A stretch of 64,000 bases of DNA. It comes from Lewinella sp. IMCC34191 (GTDB lineage Bacteria; Bacteroidota; Bacteroidia; Chitinophagales; Saprospiraceae). The notes beneath the pieces were generated by a model. It saw only the letters and a list, made by a program, of their open reading frames with translations. It had not been told where the DNA came from and did no database searches. A program made the position numbers and the translations under genes. Shown here in pieces: positions 51,653 to 62,431 of this stretch (the first letter of the stretch is position 1; every line of letters begins with the position of its first letter). The DNA is taken from contig NZ_QNQZ01000005.1 in assembly GCF_003390935.1 (NCBI RefSeq), positions 310,001 through 374,000 on the forward strand, given 5' to 3'.

Positions 51653-54600
51653 CTACAGCGTCAGTTTCAACTGGAAGCCGTAAGTGGCCGGAGACGGCAT
51701 CTGGCCGATCTCCGCCCCGGGTATAAAGGTGTCGCCGTTCAGGGAAGCGGTTTCCGGGTCGTAGATCGGAAAGTCGGAAAGGGTGGCGAGGTTGCGGCCG
51801 AACAGGGAGGCCTGCAGCCCCTGCACGTGGATCCGTTCGAGCCAGCCCCCGGCGAAATCGTACTGGAGGCTCACCTCCCGTAACTTCAGGTAGGAGGCGT
51901 CGAACGAATTGGACTCCACGTTGGCGCGGCGATAGTAGCGGACGTACCAGTCCGGCGTCACGGCCTTGGTCGTATTGGGGGAATAGGTGCCATCCTCGTT
52001 CAGCACCACGCCGTCGCCGATGATGTAGCCTTCTTCCCGCCCCGGGAAGGTGGCCCGCAGTTTGCCCTGCTCCATGGCTTTGTGGTGGGTCTGCGAATAG
52101 ATGATGCCCCCGTACTGCCCGTCCAGGGTGACGTTGAGGGCGGCCTTACCCAAACGGACGCTGTTCACCAGGCCGGCGCGCCAGTCGGGGCTGGCATCGC
52201 CGATGTAGGAGATGTCGTCGGGGTAGGCGGGCAGGCCGGCATTGTCGTAGACGATCTGCCCGTCGGGCGAGCGGACGAAGGCGGCGCCGTAGATCGCCGT
52301 GGTGGTGCCCCCTTCCTTCGCGATTATCGTCGCCTGCCCGGCCGAGCCGATCTCCTGCTGCCCCTGGATGCCGTCGGCCAGCGAAAGCACCTTATTCCAG
52401 TTGCGGGAGAAGGTCAGGGTACTGGTCCAGTTCAGGTTTTTTCCCTTCAGCGGCTTGCCGGTCAGGGTGAGTTCCACGCCGCGGTTGCGCACCTCGCCGC
52501 TATTGAGGACGGCGGAGCTGTAGCCGGTGGTAATGTCGAGCGGGATGGAGATGATCTGGTTGCGCGTGGTCGTCTCATACACCGTTGCGTCCAGGGTCAG
52601 GCGGCTGCGCAGGAACCGGGCCTCGAAACCGGTCTCGAAGCTGGTGGTGATCTCCGGTTTGAAGTCGGGGTTGTACAACTCGGTGGAAAGCGCGGCGGAA
52701 CTCGGGAAGGCGCTCTGGTTGTAGTACTTGGTCGTGCGGTACGGGTCCGTATCGTTGCCCACCTGCGCGAAGGAGAAGCGGTACTTCAGGTAGTTCAGAT
52801 CGGCGAAGTCCAGGAGCTCGGAAAGGATAAAACTGACGTTCGCCGAGGGGTAAAAGAAGGAGTTGTTCTGCACGGGCAGGGTGCTGGACCAGTCGTTGCG
52901 CCCCGTAAGGTCCAGGAAGATCTTATCGTCGTAGGACAGCGAGAGGAGGCCGTACAGGCTGTTTACCTTCCGATTGCTGTCGTACGTCTGTACGATCGGA
53001 TTATTCACGCCGTTCGCGAGTTTATACACTCCCGGAACGACCAGGGCGTCCACGGAGGCGTCCGTACGGCGGTAGCGGTAGTCCAGCGCGTTGCCGCCCA
53101 GCGAGAAAGAATAGGCGAACCGGTCCGAGAATGCGTCCTCGTAGCTCAACAGGAAATCCGCGTTCACTTCCTGCTTGAAGATGTTCTGCTTCTCGTAGTA
53201 GCCCCGGGCGTAGCGGTTGATGCTGTAGGGTCGCTTCTGCTCCCGGTCCTGGTGGTAGGTATTCAGCGAGGTGCGCAGCATGAGTTGCAGCCGCGGGGCG
53301 AGTTCGAGTTTGGTGAAGATGTTGCCTACGATCTGGTCGCTGGCCAGGGCATTGGTCGCTTCGTACGCGATCAGGAAGGGGTTATCGATGTAGGAACTGT
53401 AAGGTTGGATCTGCTCGATCTGCCGCTGCACGTTCCGCCAGATGGGCCGCAGCCAGTCCAGATCGACGTTCGGGTTCTGGAAGATCATGAAGTAGGCGAT
53501 CGAGCCGTTGTTGTAGCCGGTGCTGGGCAGGTTGTCGCTGCTGCGGTTGTTGTAGTTGATGGTCGACCCGACCTGGATGCGGTCCGAGACCTGGTAATTG
53601 GCGTTGATGGAAGCCGTAAGCCGCTCGTAGCCGGTATTCGGCATAATCCATTCGTTCTTCATGTGGCCGGCGGAGAGGCGCATGGAGCCCTTGTCGTTGC
53701 CGCCCTGGAGGCTCAGGTTGTTGTCGTAGGTGATGCCGGTGCGCCAGAAATCCTTCCGGTTGTCGGGGTAGGCGCGCCAGGGTTGCCGTTCCAAGGACTG
53801 TCCTTCGACGAGGGGGTCGTACTGGTAATACTCCTGTCCGGCGAAGGCCGGCCCCCAGGCACTGCTGGTGCTGCCGGTGTTGCCCCCGTCCTCGGAGCCT
53901 CCGTAAGAATAGTAGGGGTTCCCCTCGTCGTCGAAGCTTTTGCCCGTACCCTGTCCGTACGCGTACTGCCAGTCGGGCCACCGCTGGATGTTGTCCAGGC
54001 TTACGCTGGAATTGTATACGATGCCGAGGCCGCGTTGCTGCTTCCCGGATTTGGTGGTGATGATCAGCGCCCCGTTGGCGGCCCGACTACCGTAGAGGGC
54101 GGTGGCGCCGGGCCCCTTCAGTACGGTTACGCTTTCGATGTCGTCCAGATTGAGGTCGTTGATCGCGTTGCCGTAGTCGATCGGGGAATCGTCACCGGTG
54201 TAGGCCGAGGACGAGCCCGAGGTCGTCAGTTCCTGGTTCACGGGTACCCCGTCCACCACGATCAGGGCGTAGTTGCCGTTCGGGTCCAGGGAGTTGTTAC
54301 CCCGCAGGGTGATTTGCTGGGAGTTCATCGGTCCAGAGCCGGCGGAGGTGATATTGAGGCCGGCTACTTTGCCCTTAAGTCCCGACGACCAGTTGCTCGG
54401 CACCGTCTGGGCCAGGTTGTCGGCTTCAACGGTGGACTGCGAAAACCCCAGCTTCTTCTCCTCCCGCTTAATGCCGAGAGCGGTCACGACCACGGCGTCG
54501 AGTTCGTTGGTGTTGTCGGCCAGCACGATGTCGACCGGACGGTTCGTAACCGCAGGAATAGTCTGCGTAGCGTAGCCGAGGTAGGAGACGCGGAGCGCGG

Positions 54601-54844
54601 GTGCTTCGCCGCTTACGGTCAGGGTGAAATTGCCGTCGAAGTCGGTGGTGGTGCCGTTCGTCGTACCGTTTTCCATGACCGTAGCCCCCGGCAACGGCAG
54701 GCCATCCGCATCGTGCACGGAACCCTGCACGGAACGGGTTGGAGCTTCCATGACCGGCGCGTCCTGCGCCCGAAGGATCGACGCGCAACACCCGAGAAGT
54801 AAACACAGAAAAAGCGAAAGCGGGACTCGGTAGAAATGTTCCAT
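51653..54844 (-). CDS. SusC/RagA-family TonB-linked transporter (second locus)
   Basis: 1063 aa from MEHFYRVPLSLFLCLLLGCC. Signal peptide, carboxypeptidase-regulatory-like domain (VQGSVHDADGLPLPGATVMENGTTNG), TonB-region ELDAVVVTALGIKREEKKLG, plug (IVVDGVPVN, GPGATALYGSRAANGALIITTKSG) and barrel ending GFQLKLTL. Full length. It shares architecture, not close sequence, with the arabinan SusC. No enzyme other than the phosphoesterase accompanies it. Confidence 0.95.
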   Translation of the reverse strand: MEHFYRVPLSLFLCLLLGCCASILRAQDAPVMEAPTRSVQGSVHDADGLPLPGATVMENGTTNGTTTDFDGNFTLTVSGEAPALRVSYLGYATQTIPAVTNRPVDIVLADNTNELDAVVVTALGIKREEKKLGFSQSTVEADNLAQTVPSNWSSGLKGKVAGLNITSAGSGPMNSQQITLRGNNSLDPNGNYALIVVDGVPVNQELTTSGSSSAYTGDDSPIDYGNAINDLNLDDIESVTVLKGPGATALYGSRAANGALIITTKSGKQQRGLGIVYNSSVSLDNIQRWPDWQYAYGQGTGKSFDDEGNPYYSYGGSEDGGNTGSTSSAWGPAFAGQEYYQYDPLVEGQSLERQPWRAYPDNRKDFWRTGITYDNNLSLQGGNDKGSMRLSAGHMKNEWIMPNTGYERLTASINANYQVSDRIQVGSTINYNNRSSDNLPSTGYNNGSIAYFMIFQNPNVDLDWLRPIWRNVQRQIEQIQPYSSYIDNPFLIAYEATNALASDQIVGNIFTKLELAPRLQLMLRTSLNTYHQDREQKRPYSINRYARGYYEKQNIFKQEVNADFLLSYEDAFSDRFAYSFSLGGNALDYRYRRTDASVDALVVPGVYKLANGVNNPIVQTYDSNRKVNSLYGLLSLSYDDKIFLDLTGRNDWSSTLPVQNNSFFYPSANVSFILSELLDFADLNYLKYRFSFAQVGNDTDPYRTTKYYNQSAFPSSAALSTELYNPDFKPEITTSFETGFEARFLRSRLTLDATVYETTTRNQIISIPLDITTGYSSAVLNSGEVRNRGVELTLTGKPLKGKNLNWTSTLTFSRNWNKVLSLADGIQGQQEIGSAGQATIIAKEGGTTTAIYGAAFVRSPDGQIVYDNAGLPAYPDDISYIGDASPDWRAGLVNSVRLGKAALNVTLDGQYGGIIYSQTHHKAMEQGKLRATFPGREEGYIIGDGVVLNEDGTYSPNTTKAVTPDWYVRYYRRANVESNSFDASYLKLREVSLQYDFAGGWLERIHVQGLQASLFGRNLATLSDFPIYDPETASLNGDTFIPGAEIGQMPSPATYGFQLKLTL

Positions 54845-55008
54845 ACGCGATATTGCTTGGGGTGGACGCAAAGGATTCCTAAGTCGCCATCAGTTTGGCG
54901 ATCAGGGTCTTATACCGTCGATTTTAATAGTTGTATCTGTGGGCAAAGGAACCGAGCCAATGCAAACCGTGGATAAAATCGATTTAACTCAGGGTTAAGA
55001 AAGCTTTG

Positions 55009-55035
55009 GCACCTGCGCCCCGTCGCCATCTTTCC
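55009..55035 (+). repeat. Dispersed CCTGCGCCCCGTCGC repeat
   Basis: Two-mismatch copy ending 28 bp before the AraC-family gene, same direction. Confidence 0.6.
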
Positions 55036-55063
55036 CTGCCCCTCGCCGGTTAACTTTCCGCGA

Positions 55064-55624
55064 ATGATCCTCTACCTCAAGAACATGGTCTGCGACCGCT
55101 GCAAGCTGGTCACCGTCGCCACGCTGGAACGCGTAGGGCTGCACCCGGTACGGGCGGAACTCGGAGCGGTGGAGATCGCGGAGCCGGCGCTGGAACCCGC
55201 GGTCAAGGCCCGCCTACGGGAAGAACTGCAGGCCGTTGGCTTCGAGCTGCTGGACGATAAGCGCAGCCGGACCGTCGCGGGGATCAAGGCGGCCATCACT
55301 CGATTGGTCCGCGAGCGGGACAATCGCCTCAGCGGTAACCTCTCCGATTACCTGCAGCGCGAATTGCGGCAGGACTACGGCGCCCTGAGCCACCTCTTCT
55401 CCGAAGTGGAAGGTACTACGGTGGAACAGTACTACATCCGCCAGCGCATCGAGATGGTCAAGGAGCTGTTGACGTACGACGAGCTGACGCTCTCCGAGAT
55501 CGCCTTCCGGCTACACTATTCCTCCGTCGGCTACCTCAGCAAGCAATTCAAGCAGGTCACCGGTATGACGCCTACCGCCTTCAAGCGCCTCCGCCCCACC
55601 CGGCGCCCGCTGGACGAACTCTGA
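55064..55624 (+). CDS. AraC-family regulator with HMA-like metal-binding N-terminus
   Basis: 186 aa. The N-terminal ~70 residues (MILYLKNMVCDRCKLVTVATLERVGL) look like a heavy-metal-associated ferredoxin-like domain with a C-x-x-C pair (Cys10, Cys13), though the first is two residues later than in classic GMxCxxC. The C-terminal ~100 residues are an AraC double HTH: VEQYYIRQRIEMVKELL, LTLSEIAFRLHYSSVGYLSKQFKQVTGMTPTAF. It lies 83 bp upstream of copA in the same direction, so it is probably a copper-sensing activator of copA. This layout is seen in Bacteroidota but its chemistry is inferred. Confidence 0.85.
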   Translation: MILYLKNMVCDRCKLVTVATLERVGLHPVRAELGAVEIAEPALEPAVKARLREELQAVGFELLDDKRSRTVAGIKAAITRLVRERDNRLSGNLSDYLQRELRQDYGALSHLFSEVEGTTVEQYYIRQRIEMVKELLTYDELTLSEIAFRLHYSSVGYLSKQFKQVTGMTPTAFKRLRPTRRPLDEL

Positions 55625-55707
55625 ATTGTATAAATCGCTTCCGTAAAAGTGTAAGACTTGCCGCGCCCCGAACCGGTTGGATTAGCGTACCGCAAAGCAG
55701 GAAGATC

Positions 55708-58218
<2,511 letters not shown>

Positions 58219-58300
58219 AGGAGTAAATTGGTGAGGGACTGAATCGGACGAAGCTCCCGTTCGCGTGACGTTGATCCGTGGTGCCGAGCTACGTGTCAAT

Positions 58301-58328
58301 TTTATCGCGGCGGAGCGCAGGAGGAAGC
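58301..58328 (-). repeat. Dispersed CCTGCGCTCCGCCGC repeat
   Basis: Perfect core, opposite in direction to the following truncated gene and 12 bp upstream of its start. Confidence 0.65.
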
Positions 58329-58340
58329 GATCTTAAAAAC

Positions 58341-58640
58341 ATGAATCGCGCAACCCTGACCGAGGCGCCGACCTCGCTTCCCGTTCTGGCCTGGATCGCC
58401 GGCATCCTGCTTCTCCTTTTCGGGCTCTTCGCTGCCTTCGACTACGTGATGAGTCTGAGCAGCGGGGAACCCTACTACTGGGCATCCGGCATGAACGACT
58501 TCCAGGTGGCATACTATACCTCGGTGCCGCTTTGGGCGATGGTGGGGTGGACGCTGTCGGTATGGGGCGGACTGGTCGGGGCCGCTCTATTGCTACTCCG
58601 GCGCGCGCCGGCCCGGGGAGAATTCGTTCTGACCTGCCGA
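58341..58640 (+). pseudogene. Truncated four-helix membrane protein
   Basis: MNRATLTEAPTSLPVLAWIAGILLLLFGLFAAFDYVMSL through GGLVGAALLLLRR gives two complete hydrophobic helices, resembling the first half of small four-helix proteins often annotated as sugar transporter-like. After about 58605 the character is lost: a Cys-rich, non-hydrophobic stretch replaces the last two helices. The frame stays open to 59543, running through the ArsR gene in another frame and joining the SRPBCC gene in frame. No stop separates it, so a read-through fusion cannot be excluded, but translation through the middle looks meaningless. Confidence 0.55.
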
Positions 58641-58755
58641 TGCTGTAACTGCAATCCATGCCTGCACGAAGCGGGGCGGGGATCACAGATAATTTTGCGG
58701 CCGGTATTGCGCAGCTACTCGGCTGCACGTATATTAGCAGTCAAATGGCTGCACG

Positions 58756-59085
58756 ATGGACTTAAGGCGAGACGTATTCCAGGCAATTGCCGACCCCACC
58801 CGGCGAACGATCCTGACGCTGGTGGCGCTGCAGGCCATGACGCCCGGCGCGATCGCGGAAAACTTCGATTCTACCCGGCAGACCGTATCGCGGCACATCC
58901 AGATCCTCATCGAATGCGAACTGCTGGAGCAGCGGCAGGCGGGTCGGGAGATCTATTACCAACTCAATCCGGAGAAATTCCGGGTCATCGCCGACTTCAT
59001 CGAGCCCTTCCGGCAACTCTGGGAAGACCGCTTCGCCAAACTCGAATCCATCATGAAGGAACCCCCTCCCACCGAAAAGCCATGA
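58756..59085 (+). CDS. ArsR/SmtB-family transcriptional regulator
   Basis: 109-aa winged [40 protein letters not shown] (recognition helix) and [14 protein letters not shown] (wing). No metal-binding cysteine set, so a non-metal ArsR as in many ArsR-SRPBCC operons. Its stop overlaps the SRPBCC start by 4 bases. It reads inside the longer plus-strand frame described above. Confidence 0.93.
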   Translation: MDLRRDVFQAIADPTRRTILTLVALQAMTPGAIAENFDSTRQTVSRHIQILIECELLEQRQAGREIYYQLNPEKFRVIADFIEPFRQLWEDRFAKLESIMKEPPPTEKP

Positions 59086-59543
59086 AACCGACAACCCAGG
59101 TACACGCCGCCGACGGCCGGCAGGAGCTGACCATTACCCGCGACTTCGACCTTCCCCTCCACCGGCTATTTCGGGCCTTCGAAGATCCGGACATCGTAGC
59201 CCGGTGGATGGGGACGAAAGTCGTCAAACTGGAGAATCGCCGCCACGGCGGCTGGGAGTACGAAACCTCCGGCCCAAACGGTCAGGTGGTCTTCCGGGCG
59301 CACGGCGTGATCCACGATTTCGTCCCGAACCAGCGCATCACCCGCACCTTCGAAATGGACAACAACTCGTTTCCGCCGCAACTGGAATTTCTCGAATTCT
59401 CGGCCCTATCGGAACGTACCAGTCACCTGCGGATGCATATCGTATTTAAATCGGTGGCGGACCGCAATCAGCTCGTTCAGCTTCCCTTCGCGAAGGGATT
59501 GGGTATGGCCCACGACCGGCTGCAACGTATCATGGATAAATGA
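59082..59543 (+). CDS. SRPBCC/AHSA1-family protein
   Basis: 153 aa from [28 protein letters not shown]-like fold: [25 protein letters not shown] is the AHSA1 opening and [24 protein letters not shown] its core. Usually binds a hydrophobic ligand; partner of ArsR-type regulators. Third of five genes that overlap or abut (58756-60523). Confidence 0.92.
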   Translation: MKPTTQVHAADGRQELTITRDFDLPLHRLFRAFEDPDIVARWMGTKVVKLENRRHGGWEYETSGPNGQVVFRAHGVIHDFVPNQRITRTFEMDNNSFPPQLEFLEFSALSERTSHLRMHIVFKSVADRNQLVQLPFAKGLGMAHDRLQRIMDK

Positions 59544-59549
59544 TGTCGC

Positions 59550-59939
59550 ATGTCCAAAAGGAATAAGATCATATACTGGATCTCCACCGCCTGGCTGGCC
59601 CTGGGGATGGTATCCACCGGTCTCGTGCAAGTCCTGCGACAAGCAGAAAGCGTGGAGATGTTTCTCTCGCTAGGGTATCCCGAATATCTAATGAGCATAG
59701 TAGGCGTTGCCAAGCTACTGGGGGTACCGGTCATTCTGCTGCCCGGCCTGCCGCTGCTCAAGGAGTGGGCCTACGCCGGCTACTTCTTCCTGATGGCGGG
59801 CGCGATCGTTTCGCATCTGGCGGCGGGCGAACCGCAGGATGGCCTTCCGGCGCTGCTATTACTCCTATTGACCTTAATTTCCTGGTACCTGCGTCCGGCC
59901 CACAGGCGCGGGATGGCATTAAATCGTCGGCTGGCATGA
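59550..59939 (+). CDS. DoxX-like membrane protein
   Basis: 129 aa, four membrane helices (IIYWISTAWLALGMVSTGLVQ, YLMSIVGVAKLLGVPVILLPG, EWAYAGYFFLMAGAIVSHLA, LPALLLLLLTLISWYLRP). LGYPEYLMSIVGVAKLLG is the DoxX_2 signature. Follows the SRPBCC gene after 6 bp and overlaps the YdeI-like gene by 4 bp, the common ArsR-SRPBCC-DoxX-YdeI grouping. Precise function unknown; oxidative or membrane stress has been suggested for relatives. Confidence 0.9.
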   Translation: MSKRNKIIYWISTAWLALGMVSTGLVQVLRQAESVEMFLSLGYPEYLMSIVGVAKLLGVPVILLPGLPLLKEWAYAGYFFLMAGAIVSHLAAGEPQDGLPALLLLLLTLISWYLRPAHRRGMALNRRLA

Positions 59940-60523
59940 AACAATACCCCGACGTCGATGCCTTTCTGGCGGATGCCGGCGACTGGCAAGCGGTCATCCG
60001 TGCGCTACGTGAAATCCTACTGGACGGCAAGCTCGACGAAACCATCAAGTGGGGCAAGCCCTGCTACACCTACCGCGAGCAGAACGTGGCCATCATCCAG
60101 CCCTTCAAAGACAGCGTAGCCCTGCTGTTTTTTAAAGGCCTTTTACTCGACGACCCCGATAACATACTCGAGCCCCCCGGACCGAATTCCCACGCGGGGC
60201 GGCGGATCCGGTTCCAGGATAGCGAGCAGGTTATTTTGCAGTCCGGCCGGCTGCACGACTGGATCGGCCAAGCCATCGACGCGGAGCGATCGGGGCGGGA
60301 GGTTCCTGCTGCCCCCCGGCCAGCGGCGGACTACGTAGCGGAGCTGCGGGAGGCATTGGAGAAGGATGCCACATTACGGCAGGCCTTCGAGGCGCTTACC
60401 CCGGGGCGAAGGAGGGCCTACGATCTACACTTTTCGGGGGCAAAACAGGCAGCAACCCGCAAATCCCGGATAGCTAAGCATCGGCAACGCATCCTGGATG
60501 GTAAGGGTTTGAACGACCGGTAG
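59936..60523 (+). CDS. YdeI/OmpD-associated family protein (DUF1801-type)
   Basis: 195 aa from ATG 59936 (4-base overlap with the DoxX gene). DUF1801-like half ETIKWGKPCYTYREQNVAIIQPFKDSVALLFFKG, then the YdeI C-terminal helical part ALTPGRRRAYDLHFSGAKQAATRKSRIAKHRQRIL. Ends the ArsR operon. Function of the family is unclear; sequence relatives are often near stress or drug-related regulators. Confidence 0.9.
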   Translation: MKQYPDVDAFLADAGDWQAVIRALREILLDGKLDETIKWGKPCYTYREQNVAIIQPFKDSVALLFFKGLLLDDPDNILEPPGPNSHAGRRIRFQDSEQVILQSGRLHDWIGQAIDAERSGREVPAAPRPAADYVAELREALEKDATLRQAFEALTPGRRRAYDLHFSGAKQAATRKSRIAKHRQRILDGKGLNDR

Positions 60524-60599
60524 CCGGCGCTCCCACTTCTTTTGGTCGTCCAGGATCGGCTCCATGATCCTTCCACTCTACCCCCGGGTCGACGAATAC

Positions 60600-60755
60600 C
60601 CCACGGAGGCCACCTGCTCCGCCCGGAGAGGGCAAATTTTTTATCGGCGAGGTGAAGGAAAGTGGCCCGGAGGCCGGGTTATGGTCAGAGCAAAGCGACC
60701 CTTACCGGCCCCGTGTTGCGGAAAGGTAAGGGGGGCGCCTAAGCTAAAGCGATCG
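60600..60755 (+). ncRNA. Structured leader of the NhaD gene (possible riboswitch or attenuator)
   Basis: A 150-nt untranslated stretch with two stems: CCCGG-AGG-CCGGG (60666-60678) and an 8-bp perfect stem CCCTTACC/GGTAAGGG (60699-60706 with 60725-60732) closing an 18-nt loop, 23 bp before the ATG. A purine-rich single-stranded GAGGTGAAGGAAAG lies upstream. Ion-sensing leaders occur before other sodium/proton antiporters; I cannot match this one to a known class. Confidence 0.35.
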
Positions 60756-62054
60756 ATGTATACCCTCCTCCTGCTTTTCTTCGTCCTCGGCTATGCGTGC
60801 ATTGCCCTGGAGCACACCATCAAAATCGACAAGGCGGCTACGGCCATCCTGACCGGGGTCGTCTGCTGGACGGTACTCGTGATCGGGCAGCAGAGCTTTT
60901 TCCCCGGCGGCCCGGAGGAAGGCTTTATTGAGGAGAGCATCCTGGAACACGTAGGGGAGATCGCCGAGATCCTGTTCTTCCTCCTGGCCGCCATGACGAT
61001 CGTTGAGCTGATTGATACCCACGGCGGTTTCGAGATCATCACCTCACGAATTAGGACAACCGATCGGGTGAGATTGCTCTGGATCCTGGCTTTTGTCACC
61101 TTTTTTCTTTCCTCGGTGCTGGATAACCTCACGACCACCATCGTGATGGCTACCCTGCTGCGGAAATTGATCGGAGACCAGGAGGACCTGTGGTTCTTCG
61201 GCGGCATCGTCGTGGTAGCGGCCAATGCCGGTGGAGCGTGGTCGCCCATCGGGGACGTGACCACCATCATGCTGTGGATCGGCGGGCAGGTGACAGCCAT
61301 GAATATCGTACTGACCCTGCTGGTGCCCAGCCTGGTGTGTCTGCTGGTGCCCCTCGCAATCGTAACCTTCACCAAGCGGGGTACCATTCGCCCGCCCGCC
61401 GATACGGTTGATCAGCACCCTCCGGTGGAAGTCCCCCACCGGGAATCGTCGCTGGTCCTGTGGCTGGGCATCGCGGCGCTGCTCTTCGTACCGGTGTTCA
61501 AGAACCTCACCCACCTGCCCCCCTTTATGGGCATGCTGCTCAGCCTCGGGGTGCTGTGGGTGGTCACGGAAATTCTGCACCGCCATAAGCCGGAGGACGA
61601 GCGGCATACGCTCTCGGTGGCCCACGTGATCCGGCGCATCGATACCCCCAGTATTCTTTTCTTCCTGGGCATCCTGCTGGCGGTGGCCAGCCTGCAGACC
61701 ACGGGATTACTGAGCCAATTCGCGGCCATTCTCGACGAAACCTTCGGGAGCATTTACCTCATCAACGTCGTGATCGGGCTCGTCTCCGCCATCGTGGATA
61801 ACGTTCCCCTCGTAGCCGGCGCGATGGGGATGTACACGCTCGACACCTTCCCGCCGGACAGTGACTTTTGGGAGCTCCTGGCGTACTGCGCCGGTACCGG
61901 CGGCAGCGCCCTGATTATCGGATCGGCGGCCGGGGTGGCCATGATGGGGATCCTGAAGATCGATTTCGTGTGGTATTTGAAGCGGATCAGCGGACTGGCT
62001 TTGCTGGGCTACTTTTCGGGGGTGGCGGTGTATTACCTGATCCACGGGCTGTGA
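60756..62054 (+). CDS. nhaD: NhaD-type sodium/proton antiporter
   Basis: 432 aa from MYTLLLLFFVLGYACIALEHTIK; an earlier start would translate the structured leader. About 11 helices. NhaD landmarks: LDNLTTTIVMATLLRKLIGD, NAGGAWSPIGDVTTIMLWIGGQ and the late NVVIGLVSAIVDNVPLVAGAMGMY repeat, which together line the ion path. Inner-membrane exchange of Na+ (or Li+) for H+. Single gene. Confidence 0.93.
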   Translation: MYTLLLLFFVLGYACIALEHTIKIDKAATAILTGVVCWTVLVIGQQSFFPGGPEEGFIEESILEHVGEIAEILFFLLAAMTIVELIDTHGGFEIITSRIRTTDRVRLLWILAFVTFFLSSVLDNLTTTIVMATLLRKLIGDQEDLWFFGGIVVVAANAGGAWSPIGDVTTIMLWIGGQVTAMNIVLTLLVPSLVCLLVPLAIVTFTKRGTIRPPADTVDQHPPVEVPHRESSLVLWLGIAALLFVPVFKNLTHLPPFMGMLLSLGVLWVVTEILHRHKPEDERHTLSVAHVIRRIDTPSILFFLGILLAVASLQTTGLLSQFAAILDETFGSIYLINVVIGLVSAIVDNVPLVAGAMGMYTLDTFPPDSDFWELLAYCAGTGGSALIIGSAAGVAMMGILKIDFVWYLKRISGLALLGYFSGVAVYYLIHGL

Positions 62055-62431
62055 GGTATTCGGGCGTACGAATGACCCATAATAGGTATGCCGCTCCGGT
62101 GATTTCGGCCTCCTGAGTTACTGCTTCCATCACCGCGATCGCCAGGGGTGACCTCCATCACGGTTCGACCGGCACCTCCTACACTTTCGGACGAGAATAA
62201 CGCGAACGCACGACCGTGAAACTTTTTTCCCTGCGCTCCGCCGCCCGCTTACGCCGTACGGCAATTGGCTGGATGTCCCGCAATCGCTCGCATTTTGTCC
62301 AGGTCCGCCTACCCGCCGAACGCGGTTGAACGCCCCCATGAATCACTTTTATAGCAACAAGCTTTGAAATTTCTGGCGGGGCCGATACCTTTGTTTTTAA
62401 ATAGACTTAGTCTAAATAAAAGCAAAAGACC
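62055..62431 (+). promoter_or_regulatory. Intergenic region with promoter and iron-type operator of the TonB receptor
   Basis: A Bacteroidota promoter TTTG (62363-62366), 19 bases, TACCTTTG (62386-62393). The palindrome TAGACT-T-AGTCTA (62402-62414) covers the expected start site, 17 bp before the ATG. It resembles Fur/DtxR-type iron operators. Nothing else was seen except the dispersed-repeat copy. Confidence 0.7.
62225..62249 (+). repeat. Dispersed CCTGCGCTCCGCCGC repeat
   Basis: Perfect core with TTTTTC flank, same direction as the receptor gene but 114 bp upstream of its -33 box, so outside the transcript. Confidence 0.65.

Noticed and set aside
52082-54802. A 906-codon open frame antisense to the second SusC gene
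   Set aside because: SusC is intact on the other strand; the antisense product is Val/Gly/Asp-rich with no motif.
58612-58755. Cys-rich segment TCRCCNCNPC as a metal-binding domain
   Set aside because: It lies past the break in the truncated membrane gene and has no family support.
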